DNA of 64,000 nt from Marinimicrobium sp038419845 (GTDB lineage Bacteria > Pseudomonadota > Gammaproteobacteria > Pseudomonadales > Cellvibrionaceae), in contig NZ_JBCAQT010000012.1 of assembly GCF_038419845.1 (NCBI RefSeq), positions 1-64,000 of the forward strand. Direction: 5' to 3'. A program made the position numbers and the translations under genes. The notes beneath the pieces are model-generated. The model was not told where the DNA came from. It searched no databases and saw only the letters and a list, made by a program, of their open reading frames with translations. Position 1 is the first letter of the stretch; each line of letters begins with the position of its first letter. Below, one piece after another: positions 8,451-16,958 of the stretch.

Positions 8451-9224
8451 TCAATCAGTTGATTGTAGAATCCCGGTGGACATTTTCGACGGTAATTCAG
8501 GCTTCGGTTCCGGGTCCTTCCCGAACACCACACGGTACCGGTTGATCAGGCTGGCATGGCATTCGCATGCCGCGCATTCAAGCCCCGCATGATCGAGAAT
8601 GCGTATTTCGCCACGTGAATAGCTGATCAGCCCACGCCGGTGCAGGGAGCCGGCGGCGATCGTTACTCCGCTTCGTTGCACTCCCAACGCATGGGCAAGC
8701 TGTATATGGGTGAGTGGAACCGTATCGGCGAGGCTCAGCTCCTGGGTCATCAGCAGCCACCGAGCCAGGCGAGGCTCAATCTCGTGAAAATGTATACAGG
8801 CAGCGGTCTGTAAAGTCTGCATCATCAGCCGGAACTCGTAGTGATGCACCGCCTCCAGCAGCTGCGGGCTGGCGCGCAGCTCCTGTTCCAGTTGTGCTGT
8901 CGTCATCATCAGGGAGGTGCCAGAAACTTGTACTACGGCGCGCATTGGCGCGGCAAAGGTGCCCAGTGATAATGTGGCTCCGAGCATGCCGTCGCGGCCG
9001 ATTAGCCCCAATTCGAGCGGCGACCGGCTATCAAGTACCATGGCGAGAGAAACGACCCCGGATGTCGGGAAGTAGGCTGTCTGCAGATCCTGATTCGACT
9101 CACACAGAATGTCGCCCTGGCTGAGTGAGGTCTTGTGGCACAGAGCGGCAAACCGGAGGCCTTCTTTTTCCGGCAATGATTCGATGATGGCATTTCTTTC
9201 TCGTTCACAACCCTCGGTCATCAT
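8451..9224 (-). CDS. Crp/Fnr family transcriptional regulator
   Basis: The 257-residue regulator has a cyclic-nucleotide-binding-like beta-roll (YFPTSGVVSLAMVL, LELGLIGRDGMLG), a long dimer helix and a C-terminal winged helix (LTHIQLAHALGVQRSGVTIA, LHRRGLISYSRGEIRI). The cAMP-contacting residues of CRP and the N-terminal cysteine cluster of FNR are not visible. A small cysteine group (LECAACECH) lies near the C-terminus instead. The same type of protein is common as an orphan regulator in marine proteobacteria; its signal is unknown. ATG 9224 is preferred over the longer frame to 9332 because GAGAGG stands six bases upstream. It is divergent from the EF-hand gene. Confidence 0.85.
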   Translation of the reverse strand: MMTEGCERERNAIIESLPEKEGLRFAALCHKTSLSQGDILCESNQDLQTAYFPTSGVVSLAMVLDSRSPLELGLIGRDGMLGATLSLGTFAAPMRAVVQVSGTSLMMTTAQLEQELRASPQLLEAVHHYEFRLMMQTLQTAACIHFHEIEPRLARWLLMTQELSLADTVPLTHIQLAHALGVQRSGVTIAAGSLHRRGLISYSRGEIRILDHAGLECAACECHASLINRYRVVFGKDPEPKPELPSKMSTGILQSTD

Positions 9225-9550
9225 GATAGGCCTCTCTGTGGTATTCCGGCCGCTTGAACGTACCCTGACGGGGTTCTGGATCTCCTCAATACGCTGCACT
9301 CTTTCGCTAGTAAGGTCTGTACGTTGACGCACTCAGGGATTCTCCAGATGTAAACAGTGGCCTCCCCGCCTACGACCTCATCCTGACTACCTGACTATTT
9401 GATACCCGCTGAATCGTGGTTTTCTCAACCGCTTTTTCGATGTTCAGTGTGATAACGAACCGACGACAGTTTGTCATGGCTCTAGGGTTGACAAAGCGAC
9501 ACTGTGATTGCAGTGACCTGACCACCTGTTTTTAATGCCTGGAGGCAATT
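9225..9550. other. Divergent intergenic region
   Basis: This 326-base spacer separates the Crp/Fnr regulator (leftward) from the EF-hand gene (rightward) and should hold both promoters. A perfect TTGACA lies at 9488–9493, but no convincing -10 sits at normal spacing. A GGAGG Shine-Dalgarno stands just before the EF-hand start. No other structure was seen. Confidence 0.5.
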
Positions 9551-9928
9551 ATGCGTAACAAAATATTTTTCGCAGTAGCGGCAACCCTGATGTCCACTTC
9601 GCTGTACGCGCACGATGTCACGTTCGAAGCCATGGATAACAATGGTGACAAAAAAATCTCGAAGGATGAGTTCCATGGCAACGCCATCGGTCGGAGTACC
9701 TACTCAGACTACGATCTTAATGGTGATGGCTCTTTGACGAAGGAGGAGTTCGGCGAGACAGGCTATGACGAGGGTTTGTTCGATGACTGGGATGCCAACG
9801 ATGATGACGAGCTGAACCACTACGAGTACCACGGTGGAACCTTTCACTACCACGATGACAATGAAGACGGCTATTGGCAAGAGGATGAATGGGAAAATGC
9901 TGCCAGCGACGGAGTCTGGGACATCTAA
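9551..9928 (+). CDS. Secreted four-EF-hand calcium-binding protein
   Basis: The 125-residue protein has a Sec signal (MRNKIFFAVAATLMSTSLYA) and then four EF-hand loops in tandem: DNNGDKKISKDE, DLNGDGSLTKEE, DANDDDELNHYE and DDNEDGYWQEDE. The first two are canonical; the third and fourth keep most acidic positions but have unusual residues at the glycine and hydrophobic positions. The mature protein is very acidic. It should bind Ca2+ in the periplasm or outside the cell, as a buffer or sensor. CTGGAGGC precedes the ATG and an intrinsic terminator follows, so the gene is a single unit. Targets are unknown. Confidence 0.85.
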   Translation: MRNKIFFAVAATLMSTSLYAHDVTFEAMDNNGDKKISKDEFHGNAIGRSTYSDYDLNGDGSLTKEEFGETGYDEGLFDDWDANDDDELNHYEYHGGTFHYHDDNEDGYWQEDEWENAASDGVWDI

Positions 9929-9950
9929 TGTAAAGACAGAATCCCGATCG

Positions 9951-9987
9951 ACCGGCTGGTGCCACTCTGGCGACAGCCGGTTTTTTT
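9951..9987 (+). terminator. Rho-independent terminator of the EF-hand gene
   Basis: ACCGGCTG (9951–9958) pairs with CAGCCGGT (9974–9981) and is followed directly by a run of seven T. It lies 23 bases after the stop codon. Confidence 0.85.
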
Positions 9988-10051
9988 GATCGCCCTGATG
10001 GCCTGCAAAGCGGTAACGATCTAGTCCCGGGTGTTAATCATGACAGAGCGC

Positions 10052-10816
10052 CTAGTTATAAATCATCTTCCGGGTCATACCGCCGTCCACGATGAAGTCC
10101 TGTCCCGTGATAAAGGCCGCCTCCGATGAGGCCAGGTAGGCAGCCAGTGAGCCGATATCTTCTGCCTTGCCCACTCGACCGGCGGGGTGTTGCGCGTGGG
10201 CGTTATCTGGCAGAGGTTTCAGGTTATCCGGTGCATCGGCCTGCTGGGCGCGCACATCGATCCAGCCGGGGCTGATGCTGTTGACCCTTACGTCCGGCCC
10301 CAGGCTCATGGCCAGGGCGTGTGTCAGCGCCACTACGCCGCCTTTGCTGGCGGCGTAGGATTCGCATTGCGGCTCGGATTGCCAGGCGCGGGTTGAGGAG
10401 ATATTGACGATGGCGCCCCTGGTGGCCCGGAGCGCCGGAACGGCGTGCTTGGCCATCAAAAAGGGCCCGGTCAGGTTGACGTCGAGCCGACGCTGCCAAT
10501 CGGCCAGTGCCAGCTCCTCCACTGGGCCGGAGTGCGGGTCGGCCAGACCGGCGTTGTTGACCAGGGCATCCAGTCGACCGCCCCACTCCAGGGTCTGCTC
10601 AAGACACCGGCGCACATCGGCCTCGTTGGCGACATCACCGGCGATAAACGTCGCTGCCCTGCCCTCGGCTAATTGTTCCAGGTACTGCTGCCCGGCCGCT
10701 TCGTCGATATCGAATAGCACGACGCGCCAGTTCCGCTCGAGGAGGCAGTGGACGATGCCTCTACCAATTCCCTGAGCGGCGCCGGTGACCAGTGCCACTT
10801 TGGGGTTGTCGATCAT
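10052..10816 (-). CDS. SDR family NAD(P)-dependent oxidoreductase
   Basis: This 254-residue classical short-chain dehydrogenase has the Rossmann motif VTGAAQGIGRGI (residues 10–21), the NNAG strand (LVNNAGLADP), and the catalytic Ser–Tyr–Lys set in ISSTRAW and YAASKGG. It ends with GQDFIVDGG. An acidic residue after beta-2 (LFDIDEAA) suggests NAD preference over NADP. The Shine-Dalgarno is AAGGAGG. Its substrate cannot be told from sequence and no pathway genes adjoin. A degenerate copy of its 5' region lies near 20.87 kb, which implies a second, now lost, relative in the genome. Confidence 0.88.
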   Translation of the reverse strand: MIDNPKVALVTGAAQGIGRGIVHCLLERNWRVVLFDIDEAAGQQYLEQLAEGRAATFIAGDVANEADVRRCLEQTLEWGGRLDALVNNAGLADPHSGPVEELALADWQRRLDVNLTGPFLMAKHAVPALRATRGAIVNISSTRAWQSEPQCESYAASKGGVVALTHALAMSLGPDVRVNSISPGWIDVRAQQADAPDNLKPLPDNAHAQHPAGRVGKAEDIGSLAAYLASSEAAFITGQDFIVDGGMTRKMIYN

Positions 10817-10840
10817 ACTGTACCTCCTTAAGCCAGAGCA

Positions 10841-12172
10841 TCAATCCACCGCTACGCGATTCCGGCCAGTGTTCTTGGCCCGGTAAAGCGCCTCATCCGC
10901 TCTTCTGAACAGTGCGGCTACATCTTTACCATCGTTGTTGCGAGCCTCCGCCACGCCAATGGAGCAGGTTACCGGATGGTCTCTGCCCAGCCCGGCTTCT
11001 CGAATGCCGCGGCACAGGTCCTCTGCCAGCACCTCCGCCGCTTTTGCAGGGGAGTTTTTGCACAACACCACAAATTCTTCACCGCCCCATCGAGCGGGCA
11101 CATCACTGTCCCGACAACGGTCGGAAACCACCCGGGCAAACTCTTTCAAAATCCGATCACCTTCTTCGTGACCATAAGTGTCGTTGATGTGCTTGAAATG
11201 ATCCAGATCCAACATCAGCACAGAGAACGGAGTCTGCTTGGTGTTGTAGTCTGCGACGGCCTCCTTAAGGTGAGTGCGCATGCCAGCCCGGTTGTACAAC
11301 CCGGTCAGGTTGTCATGAATAGCCATTTTTTTAAACCGCTGGCTTTTCAGGTCCAGTAGCCGGTTCAGAGAGCGAAGCTGTTCGGCCTCCGCACTTTTTG
11401 ACTTGGCTTGCCGGCTATACTGGATGGCACGGTAGGAAAAATACACCAGCGACAACAGCATCCAGGCCCACAGGAGGCCGCGATAGAGCTGGTTGGCGGA
11501 CAGCCATTTGCCGCGCAACTCGGCGCTGTGAAGAATAACGCTGACCTCTCTCGGAATTGAGCTGTCCCCAGTAGACAGAACCATGTGACGAACGTTGGTC
11601 AGTTGTGGTTTGGTCTGCTCGGGAGGCAAATCGCTTGCGTACACCCACCAGGCCGGGACGTAAAACTCATCCAATTCAAGTGTGTAGGTGTGGCGTCCCT
11701 CACGGGGATTGATCACTTGCTGGTTGCTCTTATAGGGAAACCAGACCTGCTCCTCCGGTCTGAAGAAATGATTGAGGTATACCCTGAGACTGTCCCGGGT
11801 AGAAGATTGGTGCGCCAAGTCCAGATGCAACGTTTTATACTGGCTAAGATCAATACCTCTCTCTTCCCTGTTCAGGGCGGTAAATAAATTGCAGTAGGGG
11901 TAAGTAATGGCACTGCGTATTTCGCACTGCATATGATAGGCATCGTTCTGCTGGTAATCGACGATGGAGTTGCCTTTTTCGGGGCTGTCATCTTCAACCC
12001 ACCCGAGGCTGCCTTCCAGCGACGATATCGGCAGGCTGAGATTCATCCCCCAATGCTGCCAGGCAACTAACGCCAGTGTCAGCAGGGCCAACACCAGAAC
12101 CGTGGTTTCAGTGCCGAGCCCCGGCCCGAAGCGACTGCTCGGCCTTCTCGATGTGTCGTTAAGTTTTGTCAT
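10841..12172 (-). CDS. Membrane-bound diguanylate cyclase (GGDEF)
   Basis: The 443-residue protein has a transmembrane helix (about 24–42), a periplasmic domain of about 190 residues, a second helix (about 232–250), a short coiled linker and a C-terminal GGDEF domain. The domain starts at HDNLTGLYNRAGM and has LDLDHFKHINDTYGHEEGD and an active-site GGEEF near residue 360. An RxxD inhibitory site is not obvious. It should make c-di-GMP in response to a periplasmic signal sensed by the unrecognised middle domain, which has a jelly-roll-like look (LHLDLAHQSSTRDSLRVYLN). It is divergent from the SulP gene and shows no operon partner. Confidence 0.88.
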   Translation of the reverse strand: MTKLNDTSRRPSSRFGPGLGTETTVLVLALLTLALVAWQHWGMNLSLPISSLEGSLGWVEDDSPEKGNSIVDYQQNDAYHMQCEIRSAITYPYCNLFTALNREERGIDLSQYKTLHLDLAHQSSTRDSLRVYLNHFFRPEEQVWFPYKSNQQVINPREGRHTYTLELDEFYVPAWWVYASDLPPEQTKPQLTNVRHMVLSTGDSSIPREVSVILHSAELRGKWLSANQLYRGLLWAWMLLSLVYFSYRAIQYSRQAKSKSAEAEQLRSLNRLLDLKSQRFKKMAIHDNLTGLYNRAGMRTHLKEAVADYNTKQTPFSVLMLDLDHFKHINDTYGHEEGDRILKEFARVVSDRCRDSDVPARWGGEEFVVLCKNSPAKAAEVLAEDLCRGIREAGLGRDHPVTCSIGVAEARNNDGKDVAALFRRADEALYRAKNTGRNRVAVD

Positions 12173-12330
12173 ATATTTATTTTAGTTGGTTCTGGCCCTA
12201 CCGCCGCTGGCTTTTGCCGAGAAATCGCCTGGCCCTTCATAGCACATTCAATATGGCACATTAATCATCATATCACAAGATTGGGGCCGCAGCGCCAATG
12301 GGCCAGGCCGTGGATAATGCCGTTGTTTCC

Positions 12331-12359
12331 TTGGGATTTGGCGGCTGCGCGTCTATAGT
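12331..12359 (+). promoter_or_regulatory. Candidate sigma70 promoter of the SulP gene
   Basis: TTGGGA (12331–12336), a 17-base spacer and TATAGT (12354–12359) lie 39 bases before the SulP start. Spacing is ideal, with a good -10 and a moderate -35. Predicted by eye. Confidence 0.5.
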
Positions 12360-12397
12360 GATGCTTTATACAGGAATCACGAACTATTGAGTTCTTC

Positions 12398-14116
12398 ATG
12401 AGAGCAGACGCACTGAAGCGGTTTGTCCCCGCCTTGAGCTGGTTGGCGAGCTATGACCGGCGCACGTTGCCTGCCGATGTCCTGGCAGGCTTTATCACGG
12501 CCGTGTTGCTGGTGCCTCAGGGAATGGCTTATGCCACCCTCGCGGGCTTGCCGCCCCAGGTCGGGCTCTACGCCAGCATCTTGCCGCCCCTCATATATGC
12601 GTTGCTGGGCACCAGTCGCACCCTGTCCGTGGGGCCGGTGTCCGTGGCAGCGCTGCTGGTCGCCAATGCGCTGGCCTCCTCAAGTGCGGAGGCGTACCTG
12701 GCCGATGCGCTCTTGTTGGCTGCCATGAGCGGCGTGCTTCTGCTGATGATGGCGCTATTGCGCCTGGATGTGCTGGTGAACTTTATCAGTCATCCCACGC
12801 TATCCGGGTTTACCAGCGGTGCGGCTCTCCTGATTATTCTGAGTCAACTGGGAAACCTGCTGGCAATTTCAGTGCCCTCTACCGGTTCAGGCCTGGAGAC
12901 GGTGTACAAAGTCGCTACTCATCTTCCGGGGCTCGATCCTATCACAGCGACCTTGGGTGCTGTCGGTATCGCGTTGCTGCTGCTATCACGCCGTCCTTTT
13001 GTGTCGTTGTTGATGCGCACCGGAGCGAGCGAAAGCGTGGCTGTTTTGACGTCTCGCGCCGGTCCACTGGTAGTGATTTCTTTGCTGACCGTCTGTGTGG
13101 CTATACTTCAGCTAGAGCAGAAAGGCGTGGCCGTTGTGGGTGCGCTGCCCCAGGGACTCCCCTCCCCCAGCCTGGATTTTCTGCGCCTGGACCGGGTGGC
13201 GGATCTGCTGCCGGCGGCGCTCATGATCAGCCTGATCGGGTATGTTGAGAGCATTTCCGTGGCCAAGGTGCTGGCGTTTCGTCGTCGTCAGAAGATCGAT
13301 AACAATCAGGAGCTGATCGCTCTGGGGGCGTCCAATATGGCGGCGGCTTTCGCCGGGGGCATGCCGGTCGCGGGTGGCTTCAGTCGGTCGACCGTCAATT
13401 TTTCGGCCGGAGCCAGAACCCAACTGGCGGGGATTGTCACGGCCGTTCTGGTCGCGCTGGTTGCGCTTTTCTTCACCCCACTGTTCTACCATCTGCCCAA
13501 GGCCGCTTTAGGGGCAATCATCGTCGTTGCGGTAGCGTCCCTGCTTGACTGGCGCGGTTTCGTGAACGCCTGGCGCTACGACAAGGCGGATGCACTCACC
13601 TTGTTGGTGACTTTCGGCGGCGTTCTGTTGTTCGACATCGAAATGGGTTTGCTCTTGGGCGTCATCATGGGAGTCGGTGTGTTTTTGTGGCGCAGCAGCC
13701 GGCCGCATGTGGCTGTTGTGGGTCGGATCCCCGGCACACAGCACTTCCGTAACGTCAAACGGCACAGTGTGGAAACATGGCCGGGCCTGTTACTGTTGCG
13801 GGTCGACCGAAGCCTGTTCTTTGCCAATATCAGCTATGTGGATGATCTGGTTGCGGAGCAGGTAGCGGACAATCCAGAGCTGAAGCACCTGGTCATCATC
13901 TGCAGTGCAATGAACACGATTGATTACAGTGCACTGGAAGCGCTTGAGCAACTGGCCGACAGCCTGCACCGGGCGGGGATCAGTCTTCACCTCGCTGAAG
14001 TGAAAGGCCCGGTCATGGATCGACTGGCGCATTTTGGCATCGAAGAATGGCTGTCGCCGGGAAAAGTATTTCTGTCGGCCGAAGAGGCCGTTCAGACTTT
14101 GAAACCAGACGAGTAA
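12398..14116 (+). CDS. SulP family anion transporter with STAS domain
   Basis: The 572-residue inner-membrane transporter opens with the SulP signature (DVLAGFITAVLLVPQGMAYA, LAGLPPQVGLYASILPPLIY) and has about 11–14 hydrophobic segments. It ends in a cytoplasmic STAS domain of about 120 residues (LLLRVDRSLFFANISYVDDL, NTIDYSALEALEQLADSL). SulP proteins carry sulfate, bicarbonate or other anions. Here the next gene is a sulfur dioxygenase 29 bases downstream, and such pairs are common, so export or import of a sulfur oxyanion such as sulfite or sulfate is the best guess. A good promoter lies just upstream; the Shine-Dalgarno is weak. Confidence 0.9.
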   Translation: MRADALKRFVPALSWLASYDRRTLPADVLAGFITAVLLVPQGMAYATLAGLPPQVGLYASILPPLIYALLGTSRTLSVGPVSVAALLVANALASSSAEAYLADALLLAAMSGVLLLMMALLRLDVLVNFISHPTLSGFTSGAALLIILSQLGNLLAISVPSTGSGLETVYKVATHLPGLDPITATLGAVGIALLLLSRRPFVSLLMRTGASESVAVLTSRAGPLVVISLLTVCVAILQLEQKGVAVVGALPQGLPSPSLDFLRLDRVADLLPAALMISLIGYVESISVAKVLAFRRRQKIDNNQELIALGASNMAAAFAGGMPVAGGFSRSTVNFSAGARTQLAGIVTAVLVALVALFFTPLFYHLPKAALGAIIVVAVASLLDWRGFVNAWRYDKADALTLLVTFGGVLLFDIEMGLLLGVIMGVGVFLWRSSRPHVAVVGRIPGTQHFRNVKRHSVETWPGLLLLRVDRSLFFANISYVDDLVAEQVADNPELKHLVIICSAMNTIDYSALEALEQLADSLHRAGISLHLAEVKGPVMDRLAHFGIEEWLSPGKVFLSAEEAVQTLKPDE

Positions 14117-14145
14117 CCACCCTATCATCTTGAAGGAGACAGAAA

Positions 14146-14895
14146 ATGATTTTTCGCCAACTGTTCGAACCGGTCTCCAGCACTTACACCTACCTCCTCG
14201 GTTGCGAGGACACAGGGCAAGCGGTGCTGGTCGACCCCGTGATCAACTCAATTGAGCGCGACCTGGAGGAGGTGTCCAAGCTGGGAATGACGCTGGCCTA
14301 TACCGTTGACACTCACATTCACGCCGACCACATTACCTCGGCACTGGAGCTGAGAAACAAGGCCGGAAGCAAAATAGTCACACCGGCCATCGAGCGTCTG
14401 GACTGCACTGACCTGGGCATCGAAGAGGGAGTGCCCTTTGAGGTGGGTAGCATCCGGCTCGACCCCATGCACACGCCCGGCCACACCGATGGCCACTTCG
14501 CCTATGTGTTTCAGGACCGGATTTTCACGGGTGATGCCCTGTTGATTGAGGGCTGCGGGCGCACGGACTTTCAGAATGGCGATGCGGAGTCCCTGTACCG
14601 GAGCGTCAAAGAAAAGCTCTTTGCCCTGCCCGATGATTATCTGGTTTACCCCGCCCATGACTACAAGCAGCGCCGGGTGTCCACCATTGCCCAGGAAAAG
14701 GACCGGAATGAGCGGCTGAACCGGGAAATTACGCTTGAGGAATTCCAGTCTATTATGGAGAACCTCAATCTGCCCTACCCCAAGTTTATCGATTACGCCG
14801 TTCCCGGCAACAAACAATGTGGCATCTGTCCGACAGACCTGCCCGACAAGCTCAAAGAGTATTGCGAGCAGATGTCCTTCAGCCAGCAGGGGTGA
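14146..14895 (+). CDS. ETHE1-type persulfide (sulfur) dioxygenase
   Basis: The 249-residue MBL-fold enzyme has the full metal motif THIHADH (about residues 56–62), HTPGHTDGH, the bridging Asp in FTGDALLIEGCGRTDF and YPAHDYKQRRVSTIAQEK. The GCGRTDFQ segment is typical of ETHE1/Blh sulfur dioxygenases, which oxidise glutathione persulfide to sulfite with O2 and iron. The C-terminus carries a small cysteine set (KQCGICPTDLPDKLKEYC). AAGGAG precedes the ATG. It is cotranscribed with the SulP gene, which could move the product anion. This is the second persulfide-dioxygenase-type enzyme in the window, after the rhodanese fusion near 1.4 kb. Confidence 0.9.
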   Translation: MIFRQLFEPVSSTYTYLLGCEDTGQAVLVDPVINSIERDLEEVSKLGMTLAYTVDTHIHADHITSALELRNKAGSKIVTPAIERLDCTDLGIEEGVPFEVGSIRLDPMHTPGHTDGHFAYVFQDRIFTGDALLIEGCGRTDFQNGDAESLYRSVKEKLFALPDDYLVYPAHDYKQRRVSTIAQEKDRNERLNREITLEEFQSIMENLNLPYPKFIDYAVPGNKQCGICPTDLPDKLKEYCEQMSFSQQG

Positions 14896-14924
14896 CTTCA
14901 TAGTCTTTCCCTGTAGCAGCCCGT

Positions 14925-14957
14925 ATCAGTGCGTTCGCCGCAGGCGAGCGTACTGAT
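14925..14957. terminator. Hairpin between convergent genes
   Basis: ATCAGTGCGTTCGCC (14925–14939) pairs with GGCGAGCGTACTGAT (14943–14957), 13 of 15 positions. It lies between the converging ends of the sulfur dioxygenase and dsbD genes, so it may end both transcripts. No strong U-tract is present. Confidence 0.5.
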
Positions 14958-14968
14958 GTGGTACAGCT

Positions 14969-16861
14969 TTACTTGGCCGTTGCTTGAGCCCGACCGGTAT
15001 CCGCTACCTCTGGCAGTACCTGCTGCTCTATTGTTGCCATGAACTCTCCGTACCCCACCTCCCCGACGAGGCGTGCTTCTCGTATCTCGCTGGCCTTTTC
15101 GTAACCGGCCTCTCCAGAACCGGTCGCAGCGGAAAAGAAAAGGACGGCGGGAGGACCGACAAGTCCCAACTTATCCAGTATTTTCTGATGCTCCTGATCA
15201 AACTCCGTGATATCCAGTTGAACGAATCGAATGGTCGTGCGTAGCTCCTGCACTTCTGGCTGACTGAAGATCTCTTCTTCCATGGTGATACAGCTGATAC
15301 ACCAGTCGGCATAGAAGTCGAGCATGACCGGCTCCCCACTGTTGAGGAGCGTCCGCAACTGCTCTGCGGTTTTTATGCGCTCAAATGAGTGGGTATCGGC
15401 TTGCGATTCCGTGCTGGCCACGCCACCGGGTGTGGTCATTCCCGCAAGCGGTTGAGTCAGGCTGCCCTGCCCCTGGGCCGCACCCACCAATAGGAATGCT
15501 CCCCAAAGAACGGCTGACATACCCAAGGCTTGCAGAGAGCGGGCCCAACCGCTGGTTTGCCGCTGCAAGGCGCCCAGATGAAGGCCTACGCCGATTGCCA
15601 GTAACGCCCACAGGGCCATTGCCAATGGGGTGGGCAATAGGCGCTGAACCAGCCAGAGCGCGACCGCTAACAACATGACCCCGAAGGTTTGCTTGACGAT
15701 GTTCATCCAGTTGCCGGCTTTAGGCAGTATTCGGTTGCCCAGCGTTCCTATTACCAGAAGAGGCACGCCCATCCCCAGGCCCAGCGCAAATAGCGCCAAA
15801 CCACCCAGAGTGGCATCGCCGGTAGCCGACACATAAATCAAAGCACCCGCCAGGGGAGCCGATACGCAGGGAGAAACGATCAATGCGGAGAGCGCGCCCA
15901 TCACACCGACGCCCGCCAAATGCCCGCCTTTTTGACGTTGACTGAAGCGATCCAGTCGATCCCGAATACCACTGGGCAGTTGAAGTTGGAAAAGCCCAAA
16001 CATGGACAGCGCCAAGAGTATGAAAACGACCCCAAAGGCCCCCAGAACGACCGGCTGCTGCATCCACGCCTGAAGGTTGGCTTGTGCCCCGAAGCGGCCG
16101 ACGGCCGCGCCTGCCAGGGCGTAAGTGGCGGCCATACTGAGTACGTAGGTGAGGGAGAGAGCAAAGGCTCTGGCCGTGGAGGGGCGAGTGGATTGTCCGA
16201 CGATAATGCCCGACAGAATGGGGATCATCGGCAGCACGCAGGGCGTAAAGGTCAGACCGATACCCAGCGCAAAAAACGTAAGCAACATCCAGCCCCAGGG
16301 CGCATTCTGGAGCAACCCGGCAATGCCGTTGGCACTGCTGCCAGACAACTCGGCCCGGGTGACCTTCGACTCACCGTCGGCAGCGCCGGGCTTGTTCTGA
16401 AGCGTGCCAGCTGCCCCCACAGGCGCATTTGGGGCAGCCACTTCGACGGTTTTGGTTTGAGGTGGATAACAAAGGCCGCTTGAAGCACACCCCTGCCAGG
16501 TGACTTCCAGCTCGAGTTCATCGGCCGGGGCGCCGACAATCGACCTGATCAGCGACGCTGACTCATAGTGAACAAGCTGTTCTCCGAAGGTCGGGTCATC
16601 TATCATTGCGCCGTTATCTGGGAACTGGGCCGGACCAAGCTCGGTACCCTCCTCGTTTGGCGTGATGTCGAGGCGCTCCTGGTACAGGTAGTACCCTGGC
16701 GCCACATCCCAACGAGCGACCAGGTTCTGCCCTTCCGTCGTAACCTTTAGTTTGAACGCCTCCTCGACAGGAAGAAAGTCCGACGCTACCCCGACACGGC
16801 TGACCAGTAACAGTATCGCTGCGACGGCGAAGGCGCCGAATCCCAATTGTTTGAATCGCAT
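14969..16861 (-). CDS. dsbD: Thiol:disulfide interchange protein DsbD
   Basis: The 630-residue protein has all three DsbD parts: a signal peptide and periplasmic alpha domain with GCASSGLCYPP; a membrane beta domain with eight helices and the cysteines in FTPCVLPMIP and SPCVSAPLAG; and a C-terminal thioredoxin domain (DFYADWCISC). It moves electrons from cytoplasmic thioredoxin to periplasmic thiol proteins, here probably the TlpA-like and DsbG proteins encoded at 19.2–20.8 kb. In Pseudomonas aeruginosa the dsbD, dsbE and dsbG genes form one operon facing dsbRS. Here dsbD lies on the other side, downstream of dsbS, with its own TTA-N8-TTAA box at 16907–16921. Confidence 0.93.
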   Translation of the reverse strand: MRFKQLGFGAFAVAAILLLVSRVGVASDFLPVEEAFKLKVTTEGQNLVARWDVAPGYYLYQERLDITPNEEGTELGPAQFPDNGAMIDDPTFGEQLVHYESASLIRSIVGAPADELELEVTWQGCASSGLCYPPQTKTVEVAAPNAPVGAAGTLQNKPGAADGESKVTRAELSGSSANGIAGLLQNAPWGWMLLTFFALGIGLTFTPCVLPMIPILSGIIVGQSTRPSTARAFALSLTYVLSMAATYALAGAAVGRFGAQANLQAWMQQPVVLGAFGVVFILLALSMFGLFQLQLPSGIRDRLDRFSQRQKGGHLAGVGVMGALSALIVSPCVSAPLAGALIYVSATGDATLGGLALFALGLGMGVPLLVIGTLGNRILPKAGNWMNIVKQTFGVMLLAVALWLVQRLLPTPLAMALWALLAIGVGLHLGALQRQTSGWARSLQALGMSAVLWGAFLLVGAAQGQGSLTQPLAGMTTPGGVASTESQADTHSFERIKTAEQLRTLLNSGEPVMLDFYADWCISCITMEEEIFSQPEVQELRTTIRFVQLDITEFDQEHQKILDKLGLVGPPAVLFFSAATGSGEAGYEKASEIREARLVGEVGYGEFMATIEQQVLPEVADTGRAQATAK

Positions 16862-16906
16862 AAAATCACCCCGATAAATAGTATTGTCAGGGTGCCAGCG
16901 TGTGGC

Positions 16907-16921
16907 TTAAGGGAACGTTAA
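16907..16921 (-). promoter_or_regulatory. Putative DsbR box upstream of dsbD
   Basis: TTAAGGGAACGTTAA fits the published DsbR consensus TTA-N8-TTAA. Three TTAAGG hexamers recur at 16907, 16918 and 16931, the first two 11 bases apart, as expected for tandem binding by an OmpR-type regulator. The box stands about 46 bases before the dsbD start. Confidence 0.65.
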
Positions 16922-16958
16922 GGCAGACCGTTAAGGAGTACGCTGTAAAGGCGAGAAT

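Noticed and set aside
9488..9493. TTGACA as a -35 box of the EF-hand gene.
   Set aside because: No acceptable -10 hexamer lies 16–18 bases downstream, so I do not call a promoter.
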